From: Leisingera sp. SS27
GTDB taxonomy: Bacteria; Pseudomonadota; Alphaproteobacteria; Rhodobacterales; Rhodobacteraceae
NCBI RefSeq assembly: GCF_028368855.1
Contig: NZ_JAQNCY010000001.1
Location: forward strand, 1,116,001 to 1,180,000
DNA: 64,000 nucleotides
Reading direction: 5' to 3'
Part shown: positions 26,910-37,379 of the stretch, one piece after another
Position numbering within the stretch: the first letter of the stretch is position 1
Layout of the letters: every line of letters begins with the position of its first letter
The notes under the pieces: model-generated
What the model was told of the DNA's origin: nothing
What the model saw: only the letters and a program-made list of their open reading frames with translations
The model's database searches: none
Position numbers and translations under genes: made by a program

Positions 26910-26944
26910 GGGGCCGCGCATTGCGAAGATGCGCGGCCTCTTTT
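26910..26944 (+). terminator. Terminator between the two pilin genes
   Basis: Perfect 10-bp stem GGCCGCGCAT/ATGCGCGGCC, 7-nt loop, then TCTTTT. It uncouples the first pilin from the downstream assembly genes. Confidence 0.88.
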
Positions 26945-26974
26945 CCCAAGAAAAGCAGAAAGAAGGTGAAACCC

Positions 26975-27184
26975 ATGTTTTCACTTTTTGCCAAATTCCG
27001 CTCTGAGGAACATGGAGCGGTGACAGTTGACTGGGTTGTCCTGACTGCAGTTATTGCATCAATTGCAGGTATCGCATTTGTGTCGATCGGAGCGGGCGTT
27101 GAGCAAGTCAGCACCAGCACTAAGACCTATGTCGAAAACGCTGCCGACACCATTGGGGCCCTGCAAAGCTCGGTCTTTCAATAA
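26975..27184 (+). CDS. Flp-like type IVb pilin, second copy
   Basis: 69 aa, clearly related to the first pilin: leader 'MFSLFAKFRSEEHG', then 'AVTVDWVVLTAVIASIAGIAFVSIGAGVEQV' and a polar tail with 'STKTYVENAADTIGAL'. The mature position-5 residue is again Asp. The ATG at 26975 follows AGAAGGTGAAACCC; an upstream in-frame start would run through the terminator and is rejected. It is probably a minor or alternative pilin. Confidence 0.78.
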   Translation: MFSLFAKFRSEEHGAVTVDWVVLTAVIASIAGIAFVSIGAGVEQVSTSTKTYVENAADTIGALQSSVFQ

Positions 27185-27311
27185 GCCAGGCCACAACCGC
27201 CTGATTGCGCAGTACGCCTGCATCCAGGTGCTGCTGCCCCTGTAACACTACGGCATTCCGGCGCTGACGCCCCCTGCCCGGCGGGTTGAAGACCACACGA
27301 AAGGAACAGTT

Positions 27312-28169
27312 ATGCGCGGTATTTTTGTACTGGTACTGATTGTTGGCGTTGCCTTGGCCGGCGGCGCCGTGATGATGACGAAGAAGTATGTCAGCGCATA
27401 TCAGAACGCGCTTGCGCAGGAACGCGCATCCCGGGTTGAGAACATCCCCACCGTCGACATCTTTGTTGCGACGGATACTTTGAAGTACGGCCACCGCCTG
27501 ACCAAGGAAAGCGTCCGTCAGGTGCGATGGCCCAAGGAAAGCCTGCCGGAAGGCGTGTTCACCAGCCTCGAAGCGCTGTTCCCGCCGGGTTCGGATGAAG
27601 CCCCCCGCGTGATTCTGCGCACCATGGAGAAGAACGAGGCCATCATGGCCAGCAAGGTCACCCTGCCCGGGGAAGACGCGGGCATCACTTCACGGCTGGA
27701 ACGCGGCATGCGGGCCTTTGCGATCCGTGTGGATGTGTCCTCTGGCGTTTCCGGCTTCCTGCGCCCCGGCGACAAGGTGGACATCTACTGGAGCGGCCAG
27801 GTGCGTCAGGCCGGCGCCACACAGGGTGACTTCACCCGCCTGATCGAGACCAATGTGGAACTGATCGCGGTGGACCAGAAGGCCAGCAACGATATCGATG
27901 GGGCCGTCATTGCCCGTACCGTCACAGTTGCAGCGCGGCCCGAACAAGTTGCCGCTCTGGCCCAGGCGCAGAGCACCGGCAAACTGACCCTGGCGCTGGT
28001 GGGTGCAGGCGATGACAGCATTGCCTCGGTCATCGAAGTGGACCAGCGCAAGCTTCTGGGCCTTGGCGCAATCGAAGCCCCGCAGGAGGTTGAACGGGAA
28101 CAAGTCTGCACCATCCGCACCCGCCGCGGCGCAGAAGTTGTGGCCATTCCGATCCCCTGCACCAACTGA
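27312..28169 (+). CDS. cpaB: Flp pilus assembly protein CpaB/RcpC
   Basis: 285 aa. It has an N-terminal membrane helix ('GIFVLVLIVGVALAGGAVMM'), a SAF-like beta-clip domain ('TVDIFVATDTLKYGHRLTKESVRQVRWPKESLP', ~50-115) and an RcpC/CpaB domain ('AFAIRVDVSSGVSGFLRPGDKVDIYWSG'). It is periplasmic, linked to the secretin complex. It is preceded by AAAGGAACAGTT and followed by a hairpin at 28201. Confidence 0.93.
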   Translation: MRGIFVLVLIVGVALAGGAVMMTKKYVSAYQNALAQERASRVENIPTVDIFVATDTLKYGHRLTKESVRQVRWPKESLPEGVFTSLEALFPPGSDEAPRVILRTMEKNEAIMASKVTLPGEDAGITSRLERGMRAFAIRVDVSSGVSGFLRPGDKVDIYWSGQVRQAGATQGDFTRLIETNVELIAVDQKASNDIDGAVIARTVTVAARPEQVAALAQAQSTGKLTLALVGAGDDSIASVIEVDQRKLLGLGAIEAPQEVEREQVCTIRTRRGAEVVAIPIPCTN

Positions 28170-28200
28170 GCTTTCTCTTCGATTACAGCACATTACAAGG

Positions 28201-28233
28201 TTCAGCCGCGCCTCCTCCCGGAGCGCGGCTGAA
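28201..28233 (+). terminator. Hairpin between cpaB and cpaC
   Basis: Perfect 11-bp stem TTCAGCCGCGC/GCGCGGCTGAA, 11-nt loop, no T-run. It is a likely attenuator or mRNA processing point in the pilus operon. Confidence 0.6.
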
Positions 28234-28383
28234 TTGCCTGTTGCTTAGGCCCCACATGCCGCGCTGCTTAAGAACGGCGCCGAAGCCATTGATTCTTGCA
28301 ATAATTCGGGAACTGTCCCACAGTGCCGGAAAGAGCGGGCATAAAGACCCGAATAATGAGGCGTGATCGGAAAGGCAGGTCAC

Positions 28384-29775
28384 ATGACAATTCGTAGGTT
28401 CGTTGCGGCGGCCCTCTTGGGTCTATCGTTTATTGGCATACCGGGTGCGGATGGGGCATCGGCACAATCCTTGCGGGTGGTGAAAAAGGGCACGGCGGCA
28501 ACGCTGGATGTGCCCATGAACCGCGCCGTGGTGGTTGAAAGCGAAACCCCCTTCGCGGAACTCAGCATCGCGAATCCGGGCATCGCGGACATCTCGTCCC
28601 TGTCCGACCGCACTATTTATGTCCTGGGTAAATCCCCAGGCCTGACCACATTGACGCTGCTTGACGGGTCCGGGCAGCTGATCACCAACGTGGAAGTGCG
28701 GGTGGCTGCGGATGTGACAGAGTTCAAGGAGCGCCTGCGCCAGATCCTGCCGAACGAGAAAATCGAAGTGCGCACCGCAAATGACGGCATCGTGCTGTCG
28801 GGCGTGGTGTCCAGTTCTGCCCGCCTGCAGCGGGCGCTGGACCTGGCGGAACGGTATGCGCCCGAGCGTGTCAGCAACCTGATGTCGGTTGGCGGCATTC
28901 AGCAGGTCATGCTGGAAGTCCGATTCGCCGAGATGCAGCGGTCCGTGACCAAGTCGCTCAGCGCGTCACTGGCGGCCGGTTCGAGCAACAAAGCACTTGA
29001 AACCGGCACGATGCTGTCTGCCGACAACGGCCTTAGCTCCGAAACAATCACACCTCAGGACAATATCCAGGGCGCGTTCCTGTTTGATTTCGGTGTTGGC
29101 AACGCCCGCGTGCGCCTGCTGCTGGAAGCGCTGGAGCGCAAGGGCCTGGTCCGCACCCTGGCCGAGCCGAACCTGTCTGCCCTGTCCGGGCAGGAAGCGA
29201 ACTTCCTCGCAGGCGGCGAATACCCCGTCCCCACCACCGGGAACGAAGGGGAAATCAGCATTGAATACAAGCCCTTCGGCATCGAGCTCAGCTTCATTCC
29301 CCGCGTTGTCGACGGCGATCTGATCAACCTTGAGCTGGTGGCTGCGGTGTCCGCCCTGGACCCGAGCAACGGCTTCACCCTGAACAACCTGACTGTCAGC
29401 GCCTTCACCCGCCGTGAAGCCTCGACCACAGTTGAGCTGCGGGATGGCGAAAGCTTTGCCATCGCCGGCCTGATCGAAGACAACTTCCTCGACAACAATG
29501 CTCAGGTGCCCTGGCTGGGCGACGTGCCGATCCTCGGCGCCCTGTTCCGCAGCTCCGATTTCCAGCATTCGCAATCGGAGCTGGTGATCATTGTCAGCGC
29601 GCATCTGGTCACACCGACCCGCGGCGAAGCGCTGGTGCTGCCGACCGACCGGGTGAAAGCGCCCAGCGAAGGGGAGCTGTTCCTGTTCGGAAAAACGGAG
29701 CGCAATGCAAAAGGCGCCGCTGCGGAAGTTGCGCGTCAGGATTTCAACGGCTCCTACGGCTACGTGCTGGACTAA
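28384..29775 (+). CDS. cpaC: Tad secretin CpaC/RcpA
   Basis: 463 aa. It has a signal peptide ('MTIRRFVAAALLGLSFIGIPGADGASAQ'), an N-terminal pilus/secretion N0-like domain ('ATLDVPMNRAVVVESETPFAELSIANPGIADI'), a BON-like segment ('VELSSARLQRALDLAERYA' region) and the secretin domain at ~185-430 with 'LSGQEANFLAGGEYPVP' and 'VPWLGDVPILGALFRS'. It makes the outer-membrane channel for the Flp pilus. Start at 28384 with AGGCAGGTCAC upstream; this gives a clean signal peptide. Confidence 0.94.
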   Translation: MTIRRFVAAALLGLSFIGIPGADGASAQSLRVVKKGTAATLDVPMNRAVVVESETPFAELSIANPGIADISSLSDRTIYVLGKSPGLTTLTLLDGSGQLITNVEVRVAADVTEFKERLRQILPNEKIEVRTANDGIVLSGVVSSSARLQRALDLAERYAPERVSNLMSVGGIQQVMLEVRFAEMQRSVTKSLSASLAAGSSNKALETGTMLSADNGLSSETITPQDNIQGAFLFDFGVGNARVRLLLEALERKGLVRTLAEPNLSALSGQEANFLAGGEYPVPTTGNEGEISIEYKPFGIELSFIPRVVDGDLINLELVAAVSALDPSNGFTLNNLTVSAFTRREASTTVELRDGESFAIAGLIEDNFLDNNAQVPWLGDVPILGALFRSSDFQHSQSELVIIVSAHLVTPTRGEALVLPTDRVKAPSEGELFLFGKTERNAKGAAAEVARQDFNGSYGYVLD

Positions 29776-29793
29776 GCAGAGGGAATTGAGCGG

Positions 29794-30414
29794 ATGATCA
29801 GAAAAATCGCCTGGGCCGGCCTGATGCTGAGTGCCGCAGCCTGCACTGACGCCACAGGCTTCAGCGCACAGCAGCAAAGGCATTTCGGAGACGCGACCAC
29901 GAGCAACACCGCTGTCATGAAGGGCGACCGCAGCTATGCCATTCAGCTGGCCGGCCGGTTCGCCAAGGAAGTGCCCAACACCATCAACTTTGATTTCGAC
30001 AGCGCACGACTGGATCAGGACGCCCGCGCCGTGCTGGACCGGCAGGCGCATTGGATCAAGCAGTTCCCCGAGGTGCGGTTCCGGGTGTTCGGCCACACGG
30101 ATGCGGTGGGCAGCAATGCCTACAACAAATCCCTCGGCCTGCGCCGGGCGCGTGCAGCGGTCAACTATCTGGTATCGCGCGGCATCAGCCGCAACCGGCT
30201 TGAGGCGGTGGTCTCCTTCGGCGAGACGCAGCCGCTGATTCCGACGCCGGACCGCGAGCGCCGCAACCGCCGCACCGTGACAGAGGTGAGCGGCTTCCTG
30301 AAGCGGCACCCGACCCTGCTGGACGGCAAATACGCCAAGGTCATTTACCGCGAGTATATCGAGAGCGCGATACCTCCGACCTCGCTGACCATCACCACCA
30401 TCGACGAAGGCTAA
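29794..30414 (+). CDS. OmpA-like lipoprotein in the Tad locus
   Basis: 206 aa. N-terminal lipoprotein signal 'MIRKIAWAGLMLSAAACTDATG' (lipobox AAAC) and a C-terminal OmpA/Pal peptidoglycan-binding domain at ~60-165 ('INFDFDSARLDQDARAVLDRQAHWIKQFPEVRFRVFGHTDAVGSNAYNKSLGLRRARAAVNYLV'). It is 18 nt after cpaC, so probably co-transcribed. In other Tad loci an OmpA-like protein sits beside the secretin (CpaD/RcpB position); it may anchor the pilus channel to peptidoglycan. It is distinct from Pal at 50560. Confidence 0.85.
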   Translation: MIRKIAWAGLMLSAAACTDATGFSAQQQRHFGDATTSNTAVMKGDRSYAIQLAGRFAKEVPNTINFDFDSARLDQDARAVLDRQAHWIKQFPEVRFRVFGHTDAVGSNAYNKSLGLRRARAAVNYLVSRGISRNRLEAVVSFGETQPLIPTPDRERRNRRTVTEVSGFLKRHPTLLDGKYAKVIYREYIESAIPPTSLTITTIDEG

Positions 30415-30419
30415 TAAGG

Positions 30420-30479
30420 CGGGCCCTAGCGGCCCGTCGGTTACGAAGTAGTAACAATTCCCCATATTTGGGGATTTTT
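30420..30479 (+). terminator. Tandem hairpins before cpaE
   Basis: Hairpin 1: CGGGCC/GGCCCG (30420-30436), no T-run. Hairpin 2: TCCCCA/TGGGGA (30459-30474), loop TATT, followed by TTTTT. They lie after the OmpA-like gene and 100-150 nt before cpaE. Confidence 0.6.
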
Positions 30480-30573
30480 GGCCCCAATATCGCCTAGATT
30501 GCCGCCGACATTGTTTCCAAGAGGCGGACTGTGCGCAAAGCCCGGTCCGCCCAAGTGAACAAGGATGATGGCG

Positions 30574-31809
30574 ATGAGCAGCGGTATGCCGCAAACAGAA
30601 ACACCTGCGATTGTTGCCTGCACAGTCAGCCGCGACGTGCAGAATTTCGACCTCCTGATTGAAGACATGGAATCCGCATTGGGTGAGGCCTGGGGCGACC
30701 TGGGCTTTACCGAGGCGCTGGCCTTCTTTGGCCAGTCTGAGGCGGAACCGCTGCAATTCATTGCCCTGGCCATCGACAGCGCCGACGAGGGCGACCTGCC
30801 GCTGATGGGTGAGATCATTACCCAGGCCAAGGCGCGCGGCATCAAGGTGATCCTGATTGCCGAGGACGTGACTCCGGCCGCGCTGCACACGCTGCTGCGC
30901 CAGGGCGCGGACGAATTTGTCCCCTACCCGCTGCCGGAACAGGAGCTGCAGGCGGCCATCGAGCGGCTGCAGGCGCCGGCGCCTGCTCCTGCAGCGGCGC
31001 AGAATCAGAGTCAGCTGCAGTCCGGCAGCCAGCGCGAAGGCGCGGTAATCGTCTGCCACGGGCTGGCTGGCGGCACCGGCTCCACCACCATGGCGGTCAA
31101 CCTGGCCTGGGAGCTTGCGGCGCTCAGCGAGCACGAAGAGCCGACCGTCTGCCTGCTGGACCTGGACTTGCAGGCGGGCTCGGCCGCAACCTATCTGGAC
31201 CTGCCGCGCCGCGACGCGGTGATGGAAATGCTGGGTGAATCGGAGAACATGGACGAGGATCTGTTCGGCCAGGCGCTGATCCCGTTCCAGGAGAGGCTGC
31301 AGGTCCTGACTGCGCCGGCCGAAATGGTGCCGCTGGATCTGTTGTCGCCCGAGGACATCACCCGGGTCATCGCGCTGGCCCGCAGCCATTTCGATTTCGT
31401 CGTCATCGATATGCCGCACACGCTGGTGCAATGGACCGAAACGGTGCTGAACCTGGCACATGTTTATTTCGCGCTGATCGAGCTGGATATGCGGTCGGCC
31501 CAGAACGCGCTGCGCCTGAAGCGGGCACTGCAGGCCGAAGACCTGCCGTTCGAGAAGCTGCGGTTCGCGCTGAACCGGGCACCCAAGTTCACCGACCTGA
31601 CCGGCAAGAGCCGGGTCAAGCGGATGGCCGAATCCCTTGGGATCTCGATCGACCTGCAGCTGCCTGACGGCGGCAAGCAGATCCTGCAGAGCTGCGACCA
31701 CGGCCTTCCGCTGGCTGTCTCTGCCGCGAAAAACCCGTTGCGCAAGGAAATTGCCAAGCTTGCAGCCTCGCTGCACGAGCTGGGCCGCAGTGAAGCAGAA
31801 GCCGCCTGA
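30574..31809 (+). CDS. cpaE: Tad localisation ATPase-like protein CpaE/TadZ
   Basis: 411 aa. N-terminal receiver-like domain (~10-130, 'IKVILIAEDVTPAALHTLLRQGADEFVPYP'), a Pro/Gln linker and a MinD/ParA-like domain from ~155. The Walker A loop reads 'GLAGGTGSTTMAVNLA', lacking both the deviant-Walker signature Lys and the P-loop Lys, so ATP hydrolysis is doubtful, as in some TadZ proteins. 'LLDLDLQAGSAATYLDLPRR' and 'DFVVIDMP' are conserved. TadZ positions the pilus machine at the pole. I choose the third ATG (30574), 8 nt after AAGGA; 30565 is the alternative. Confidence 0.9.
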   Translation: MSSGMPQTETPAIVACTVSRDVQNFDLLIEDMESALGEAWGDLGFTEALAFFGQSEAEPLQFIALAIDSADEGDLPLMGEIITQAKARGIKVILIAEDVTPAALHTLLRQGADEFVPYPLPEQELQAAIERLQAPAPAPAAAQNQSQLQSGSQREGAVIVCHGLAGGTGSTTMAVNLAWELAALSEHEEPTVCLLDLDLQAGSAATYLDLPRRDAVMEMLGESENMDEDLFGQALIPFQERLQVLTAPAEMVPLDLLSPEDITRVIALARSHFDFVVIDMPHTLVQWTETVLNLAHVYFALIELDMRSAQNALRLKRALQAEDLPFEKLRFALNRAPKFTDLTGKSRVKRMAESLGISIDLQLPDGGKQILQSCDHGLPLAVSAAKNPLRKEIAKLAASLHELGRSEAEAA

Positions 31810-31833
31810 ACGGCTTGAATTGGGGGTGAGTTG

Positions 31834-33269
<1,436 letters not shown>

Positions 33270-33270
<1 letters not shown>

Positions 33271-34238
33271 TGGAACTGAGTGCCGAACCGCTTATCTACG
33301 GCGCGATCTTCTTTGGGATCCTGGCGCTGGTCGAAGGCCTGTATCTGTTTGTCTTTGGCAAATCCATCAGCCTGAACAGCAAGGTCAACCGCCGGCTGGA
33401 GATGATGGAGAAGGGCAGCAACCGCGAGCAGGTGCTGGAGCAGCTGCGCAAGGAGATGGGCCAGCACGCCAAATCGCAGTCGATCCCGCTGTATTCCCTG
33501 CTGTCCGAACGGGCGCAGAAGGCGGCCATCGCCTTTTCCCCCAAGCAGCTGATCGTGATCATGGCGGGTTTGGCCGGGCTGGCGTTTGTCGGTCTCAGCA
33601 TCGGCACTGCCGCGCCGCTGCCGGTCCGCATTCTGGGCGCCGTGATCATCGGCGTGGGCGCGGTGTTCTTCTGGGTCAACAAGAAGGCCGCCAAGCGCAT
33701 GGCCCTGATCGAGGAACAGCTGCCCGACGCGGTAGAGCTGATGGTGCGCTCCCTGCGCGTCGGCCACCCGTTCACATCAGCCATTCAGATCGTCTCCAAC
33801 GAGGTCGAAGATCCGCTGGCCACCGAATTCGGCGTCATTTCCGATGAATGCGCCTATGGCCGCGACGTCGGCGAGGCACTCAAGGAGATGGCAGAGCGCC
33901 TGGACATGCAGGACATGCGTTTCCTTGCGGTGGCCGTGACCATCCAGCAGCAGTCGGGCGGCAACCTGGCCGAGGTTCTGGCGGGCCTGGCCAAGGTGAT
34001 CCGCGCCCGTTTCCGCCTGTTCCGCCGCGTGAAGGCGATCACCGCCGAGGCGCAATGGTCCGGCAAGTTCCTGTCGGGTTTCCCGCTGCTTTGCCTGATC
34101 GGGATCCTGGTCAAGGACCCCAACTACTATGACAACGTCACGGACCACCCCTGGTTCATCCCTGCATGTTTCGTCGTGGGCGCAATGCTGACCGCCAACC
34201 TGATCGTCATGCGCATTCTGACCAACATCAAAGTCTAA
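33270..34238 (+). CDS. tadB: Tad inner-membrane platform protein TadB
   Basis: 322 aa. Membrane helices near residues 10-30 and 90-130 and two at the C-terminus flank a T2SSF domain (~150-290) with 'LPDAVELMVRSLRVGHPFTSAIQIVSNEVEDPLATEFGVISDECAYGRDVGEAL' and 'FLAVAVTIQQQSGGNLAEVLAGLAKVIRARFRL', the typical TadB segment. With TadC it forms the platform on which CpaF acts. It overlaps cpaF by one base. Confidence 0.95.
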
Positions 34239-34248
34239 GGAGCGGACC

Positions 34249-35232
34249 GTGGATTTCCTGACCGGTATTGAAGGCTTCCTCACAGCGCAGTTCGGCCCGT
34301 TCGGCCCGCTTCTGGCGCTTGGCATTGCAGGTTTGTTCATGATCCTGCTGGCCATTCCCCTGCTCATGAACCAGCCCGAAGACCCGCTGAAGAAGCTGCA
34401 GAAGAACATCAAGCCGGAAACCCGGCAATCACCGCAGAAGCAGCGGCTGCGGCAGACCGGGCGCAATGAACAGCTGCAGAAGTTCGCCAATTTCCTGGAG
34501 CCGCAGAATGCTGACGAGCTGTCCGCGATGGAGCTGCGGCTGCGTCAGGCGGGCTATATCTCCAAGGACTCTGTGCGGCTGTTCCACTTTGCCCAGTTTG
34601 CCCTTGGGCTTGTCGGCCTGATGGGCGGGTTGTTCTTTGTCTATGTTCTGAAGGCGGATGTGGAGTTTGACGGCCAGCAGATGGCCATCCGCATTCTTGC
34701 GCCAGCGGCTGCGTGTTATTTCCTGCCCCGTTACTGGATCACCCGCCGCATCGCCGCCCGCAAGGAGGCAATCACGGACGCTTTCCCGGATGCGCTGGAC
34801 ATGATGCTGGTCTGCGTCGAGGCCGGGCAGTCGCTGGATCAGGCCATCGTCAGGGTTGCCTCGGAACTGCGCAGCTCCTACCCGGAGCTGTCGGAGGAGT
34901 TCCAGGTGGTCGCCCATGAAATGAAGGCGGGCAAGGACAAGGACAAAGTGCTGCGCGATTTCGGCACCCGCTGCGGCGTGATGGATGTCTCCTCCTTCGT
35001 GACGGTTATGATCCAATCCTCCAGCTTCGGCACTTCGATCGCTGACGCGCTGCGGGTGTATGCAGGTGAAATGCGTGACAAACGGGTCATGCGGGCGGAA
35101 GAGGCCGCAAACAAGTTGCCTGTGAAGATGACACTTGCCACAATGGGGCTGACAGTTCCGCCGCTGCTGATCATCCTGGTCGGCCCCTCGGCGCAGAACA
35201 TCGCAAATCTGGGCAATCTGGGACCCCAATAA
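34249..35232 (+). CDS. tadC: Tad inner-membrane platform protein TadC
   Basis: 327 aa with an N-terminal membrane helix, a central pair (~110-155), a T2SSF domain (~175-290, 'AFPDALDMMLVCVEAGQSLDQAIVRVASELRSSYPELSEEFQVVAHEMKAGKDKDKVLRDF') and a final helix. It starts with GTG at 34249 after TAAGGAGCGGACC, 10 nt after tadB. It pairs with TadB. The stop overlaps the tadD ATG (TAATG). Confidence 0.95.
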   Translation: MDFLTGIEGFLTAQFGPFGPLLALGIAGLFMILLAIPLLMNQPEDPLKKLQKNIKPETRQSPQKQRLRQTGRNEQLQKFANFLEPQNADELSAMELRLRQAGYISKDSVRLFHFAQFALGLVGLMGGLFFVYVLKADVEFDGQQMAIRILAPAAACYFLPRYWITRRIAARKEAITDAFPDALDMMLVCVEAGQSLDQAIVRVASELRSSYPELSEEFQVVAHEMKAGKDKDKVLRDFGTRCGVMDVSSFVTVMIQSSSFGTSIADALRVYAGEMRDKRVMRAEEAANKLPVKMTLATMGLTVPPLLIILVGPSAQNIANLGNLGPQ

Positions 35233-35822
35233 TGAATTTGACAGAACGGGCACCCGCTGCCCGGCTGCTCTTGGCCCTCACCGCCGCCAGCGCTGTTGCG
35301 CTGGCGGCTTCATGTGCGCCGGGCGGTTTGAGACAGGACAAGGACAGCCCCTGGGCGCCGGGTGCGGACCTGCGCGGCGAAGAAGCCGACGCGCTGCTGG
35401 TCGGCAACCGGCTGATGGCCGCGGGAGAGTACAACCTGGCGCTTGAGGCCTTCACCCGGGCGGCGCTGGATCATGGGCTGACACCGGAAGTGCTGTCCGG
35501 CATGGGCAGCGCCCAGCTGGGCCTGCGGCGCCTGGGACAGGCCGAAGACCTGCTGCGCCAGGCCGTGGCCGCCGATCCGGAGTGGCCGGAACCGATGAAC
35601 AATCTGGGTGTTACGCTGATGGAGCGCGGCAAGACGGCCGAAGCAGTGCAGGTGTTCCATCGCGCTTATGCGCTCGACAATGGCGAAAGTGACGCAATCC
35701 GCGATAATTTACGCCTGGCACTCGCAAAACTTGAAAATCCTGCGCATACTGCTCCGCAAAAAGAAGACTACAAATTGGTGCGGCAGGGCGGCGGCAGCTA
35801 CCTGATTCGCCAGACACCATAA
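35232..35822 (+). CDS. tadD: TPR lipoprotein TadD
   Basis: 196 aa. Lipoprotein signal ('ALTAASAVALAASCAPGG', Cys ~28) followed by three TPR-like units (~55-165: 'LLVGNRLMAAGEYNLALEAFTRAALDHG', 'EVLSGMGSAQLGLRRLGQAEDLLRQAVAADP', 'PEPMNNLGVTLMERGKTAEAVQVFHRAYALD'). TadD is thought to act as a pilotin or assembly factor for the secretin. It is translationally coupled to tadC. Confidence 0.9.
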   Translation: MNLTERAPAARLLLALTAASAVALAASCAPGGLRQDKDSPWAPGADLRGEEADALLVGNRLMAAGEYNLALEAFTRAALDHGLTPEVLSGMGSAQLGLRRLGQAEDLLRQAVAADPEWPEPMNNLGVTLMERGKTAEAVQVFHRAYALDNGESDAIRDNLRLALAKLENPAHTAPQKEDYKLVRQGGGSYLIRQTP

Positions 35823-35852
35823 CAGAGGCAGAGCAGTAAAAAGGACGCACCA

Positions 35853-36701
35853 ATGCGCCAGCAGATTATTCTATCCGCTTCTCTGGCAGGGGCGCTGGTC
35901 CTGTCGGCCTGCGCGGATAAAGCCGATGAATCCGTCGAACGCGCCTTGCAGGAAGTGAACGTCATCGACGAAAGCAATCTCAACGATGTGATGCTGAACG
36001 TGGCCGATCCGAATGAAGCGGTGGCCCATTTCCAGCGCACCATCAGGAACAGCCCGGACCGGATCGAACTGCACCGCGGTCTGGCGCATTCGCTGACCCG
36101 CGCCAAGCGCAACACCGAAGCCGCCGTTGCCTGGAAGCAGGTTGTGTCGATGAAGGATACCACCAGCGAGGACCGCGTCCATCTGGCCGGCGCCCTGGTG
36201 CGCAGCGGCGCATGGGATGAGGCCAAGGCGGAACTGGACAAGGTGCCGCCGACCTATGAGACCTATGAGCGCTACCGGCTGGAAGCTGTTGTCGCCGACG
36301 CCAACAAGGACTGGAAGCGCGCCGACAGCTTCTATGAAATTGCGGTCGGGCTGACCACCACACCCGCCAAGATCATGAACAACTGGGGTTATTCCAAACT
36401 GACCCGCGGCGATTTCACCGGTGCCGAGCGCCTGTTCGGCGACGCGATCCGTCAGGACCAGAGCCTGTTCACCGCCAAGAACAACCTTGTTCTGGCCCGC
36501 GGCGCACAGCGCAACTACAGCCTGCCGGTCATCCCGCTGAAGCAGACCGAGCGCGCTCTGCTGCTGCACACGCTGGCGCTGTCCGCGATCAAGCAGGGCG
36601 ACGTCAAGGTTGGCGAAAATCTGCTGCGCGAAGCGATTGCCACACACCCGCAGCACTTTGAAGAGGCCGCGCGCTCCCTGGCGGCGCTGGAAAACGGCTG
36701 A
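35853..36701 (+). CDS. Second TPR lipoprotein of the Tad locus
   Basis: 282 aa. Lipoprotein signal 'QQIILSASLAGALVLSACADKADE' (lipobox LSAC) followed by TPR-type helices (~45-275, e.g. 'VAHFQRTIRNSPDRIELHRGLAHSLTRAKRNTEAAVAWKQVVSM', 'KIMNNWGYSKLTRGDFTGAERLFGDAIRQD'). It is 30 nt after tadD and longer than it. It probably also acts in outer-membrane assembly of the pilus. It overlaps no other gene; the peptidase gene starts 3 nt after its stop. Confidence 0.85.
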   Translation: MRQQIILSASLAGALVLSACADKADESVERALQEVNVIDESNLNDVMLNVADPNEAVAHFQRTIRNSPDRIELHRGLAHSLTRAKRNTEAAVAWKQVVSMKDTTSEDRVHLAGALVRSGAWDEAKAELDKVPPTYETYERYRLEAVVADANKDWKRADSFYEIAVGLTTTPAKIMNNWGYSKLTRGDFTGAERLFGDAIRQDQSLFTAKNNLVLARGAQRNYSLPVIPLKQTERALLLHTLALSAIKQGDVKVGENLLREAIATHPQHFEEAARSLAALENG

Positions 36702-36704
36702 GCC

Positions 36705-37202
36705 ATGCAGTTCCCGGCCCATGCCGCCCTGTGGTTTCTGCCGTTTGTGCTGCCGCTGTGCTACACGGTGGCGCTGACTGACCTGCGCGGCATGCGCATT
36801 CCCAACTGGGCCGTTGACCTGTTGGCCCTGATCTATGTGGTGATCGGGGCGCTGGTCATGCCCAGCTGGGCCGACTACGGCTGGCATCTTCTGCACTTGC
36901 CTGTCGGCATCGGCCTGGGCTTCCTGTTTTACGCCGCCGGCGCTGTCGGTGCCGGCGACGCCAAGTTTGCAGGCGCCGCGGCGCCGTTCGTTGCGCTTGG
37001 CGATCTGCGCTTTCTGATGGTGGTTTTCGCCGCCACCCTGCTGGCCGGCTTCACCGCGCACCGGATTGCCAAATACACCCGCCTGCGGCAGCTGGCGCCG
37101 CAATGGCAAAGCTGGGACACCGGCAAGAGCTTCCCGATGGGCCTGTGCCTGGGGGCAACGCTTGCCATTTACCTGGGTCTGGCCGCGCAATTCGGCAGCT
37201 GA
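36705..37202 (+). CDS. cpaA: Prepilin peptidase CpaA/TadV (A24 family)
   Basis: 165 aa with about five membrane helices. The two catalytic Asp motifs of A24 peptidases are visible: 'TVALTDLRGMRIPNWAVD' (residue ~27) and GAGDAKF ('GAVGAGDAKFAGAAAPF', ~84-90, the GxGD motif). It cleaves pilin leaders, presumably those at 26661 and 26975, at the inner membrane. It starts 3 nt after the preceding gene's stop. Confidence 0.93.
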   Translation: MQFPAHAALWFLPFVLPLCYTVALTDLRGMRIPNWAVDLLALIYVVIGALVMPSWADYGWHLLHLPVGIGLGFLFYAAGAVGAGDAKFAGAAAPFVALGDLRFLMVVFAATLLAGFTAHRIAKYTRLRQLAPQWQSWDTGKSFPMGLCLGATLAIYLGLAAQFGS

Positions 37203-37379
37203 TGCCATCAGGCGCCGCGCGCCAGCGGTGCCAGCCGGAGGTTAGGCCTTTGGCGGTTTTCACGGCGCTTTCGCGGAAATGCTGCAGCTCTGCCCCGCTG
37301 TTGCCACAGTCCTGAATAGTCTGTTTCCAGAAGCCCCCGACTGCGGGGCCGGATACGGATATCAGGAACAGGCACCGCC

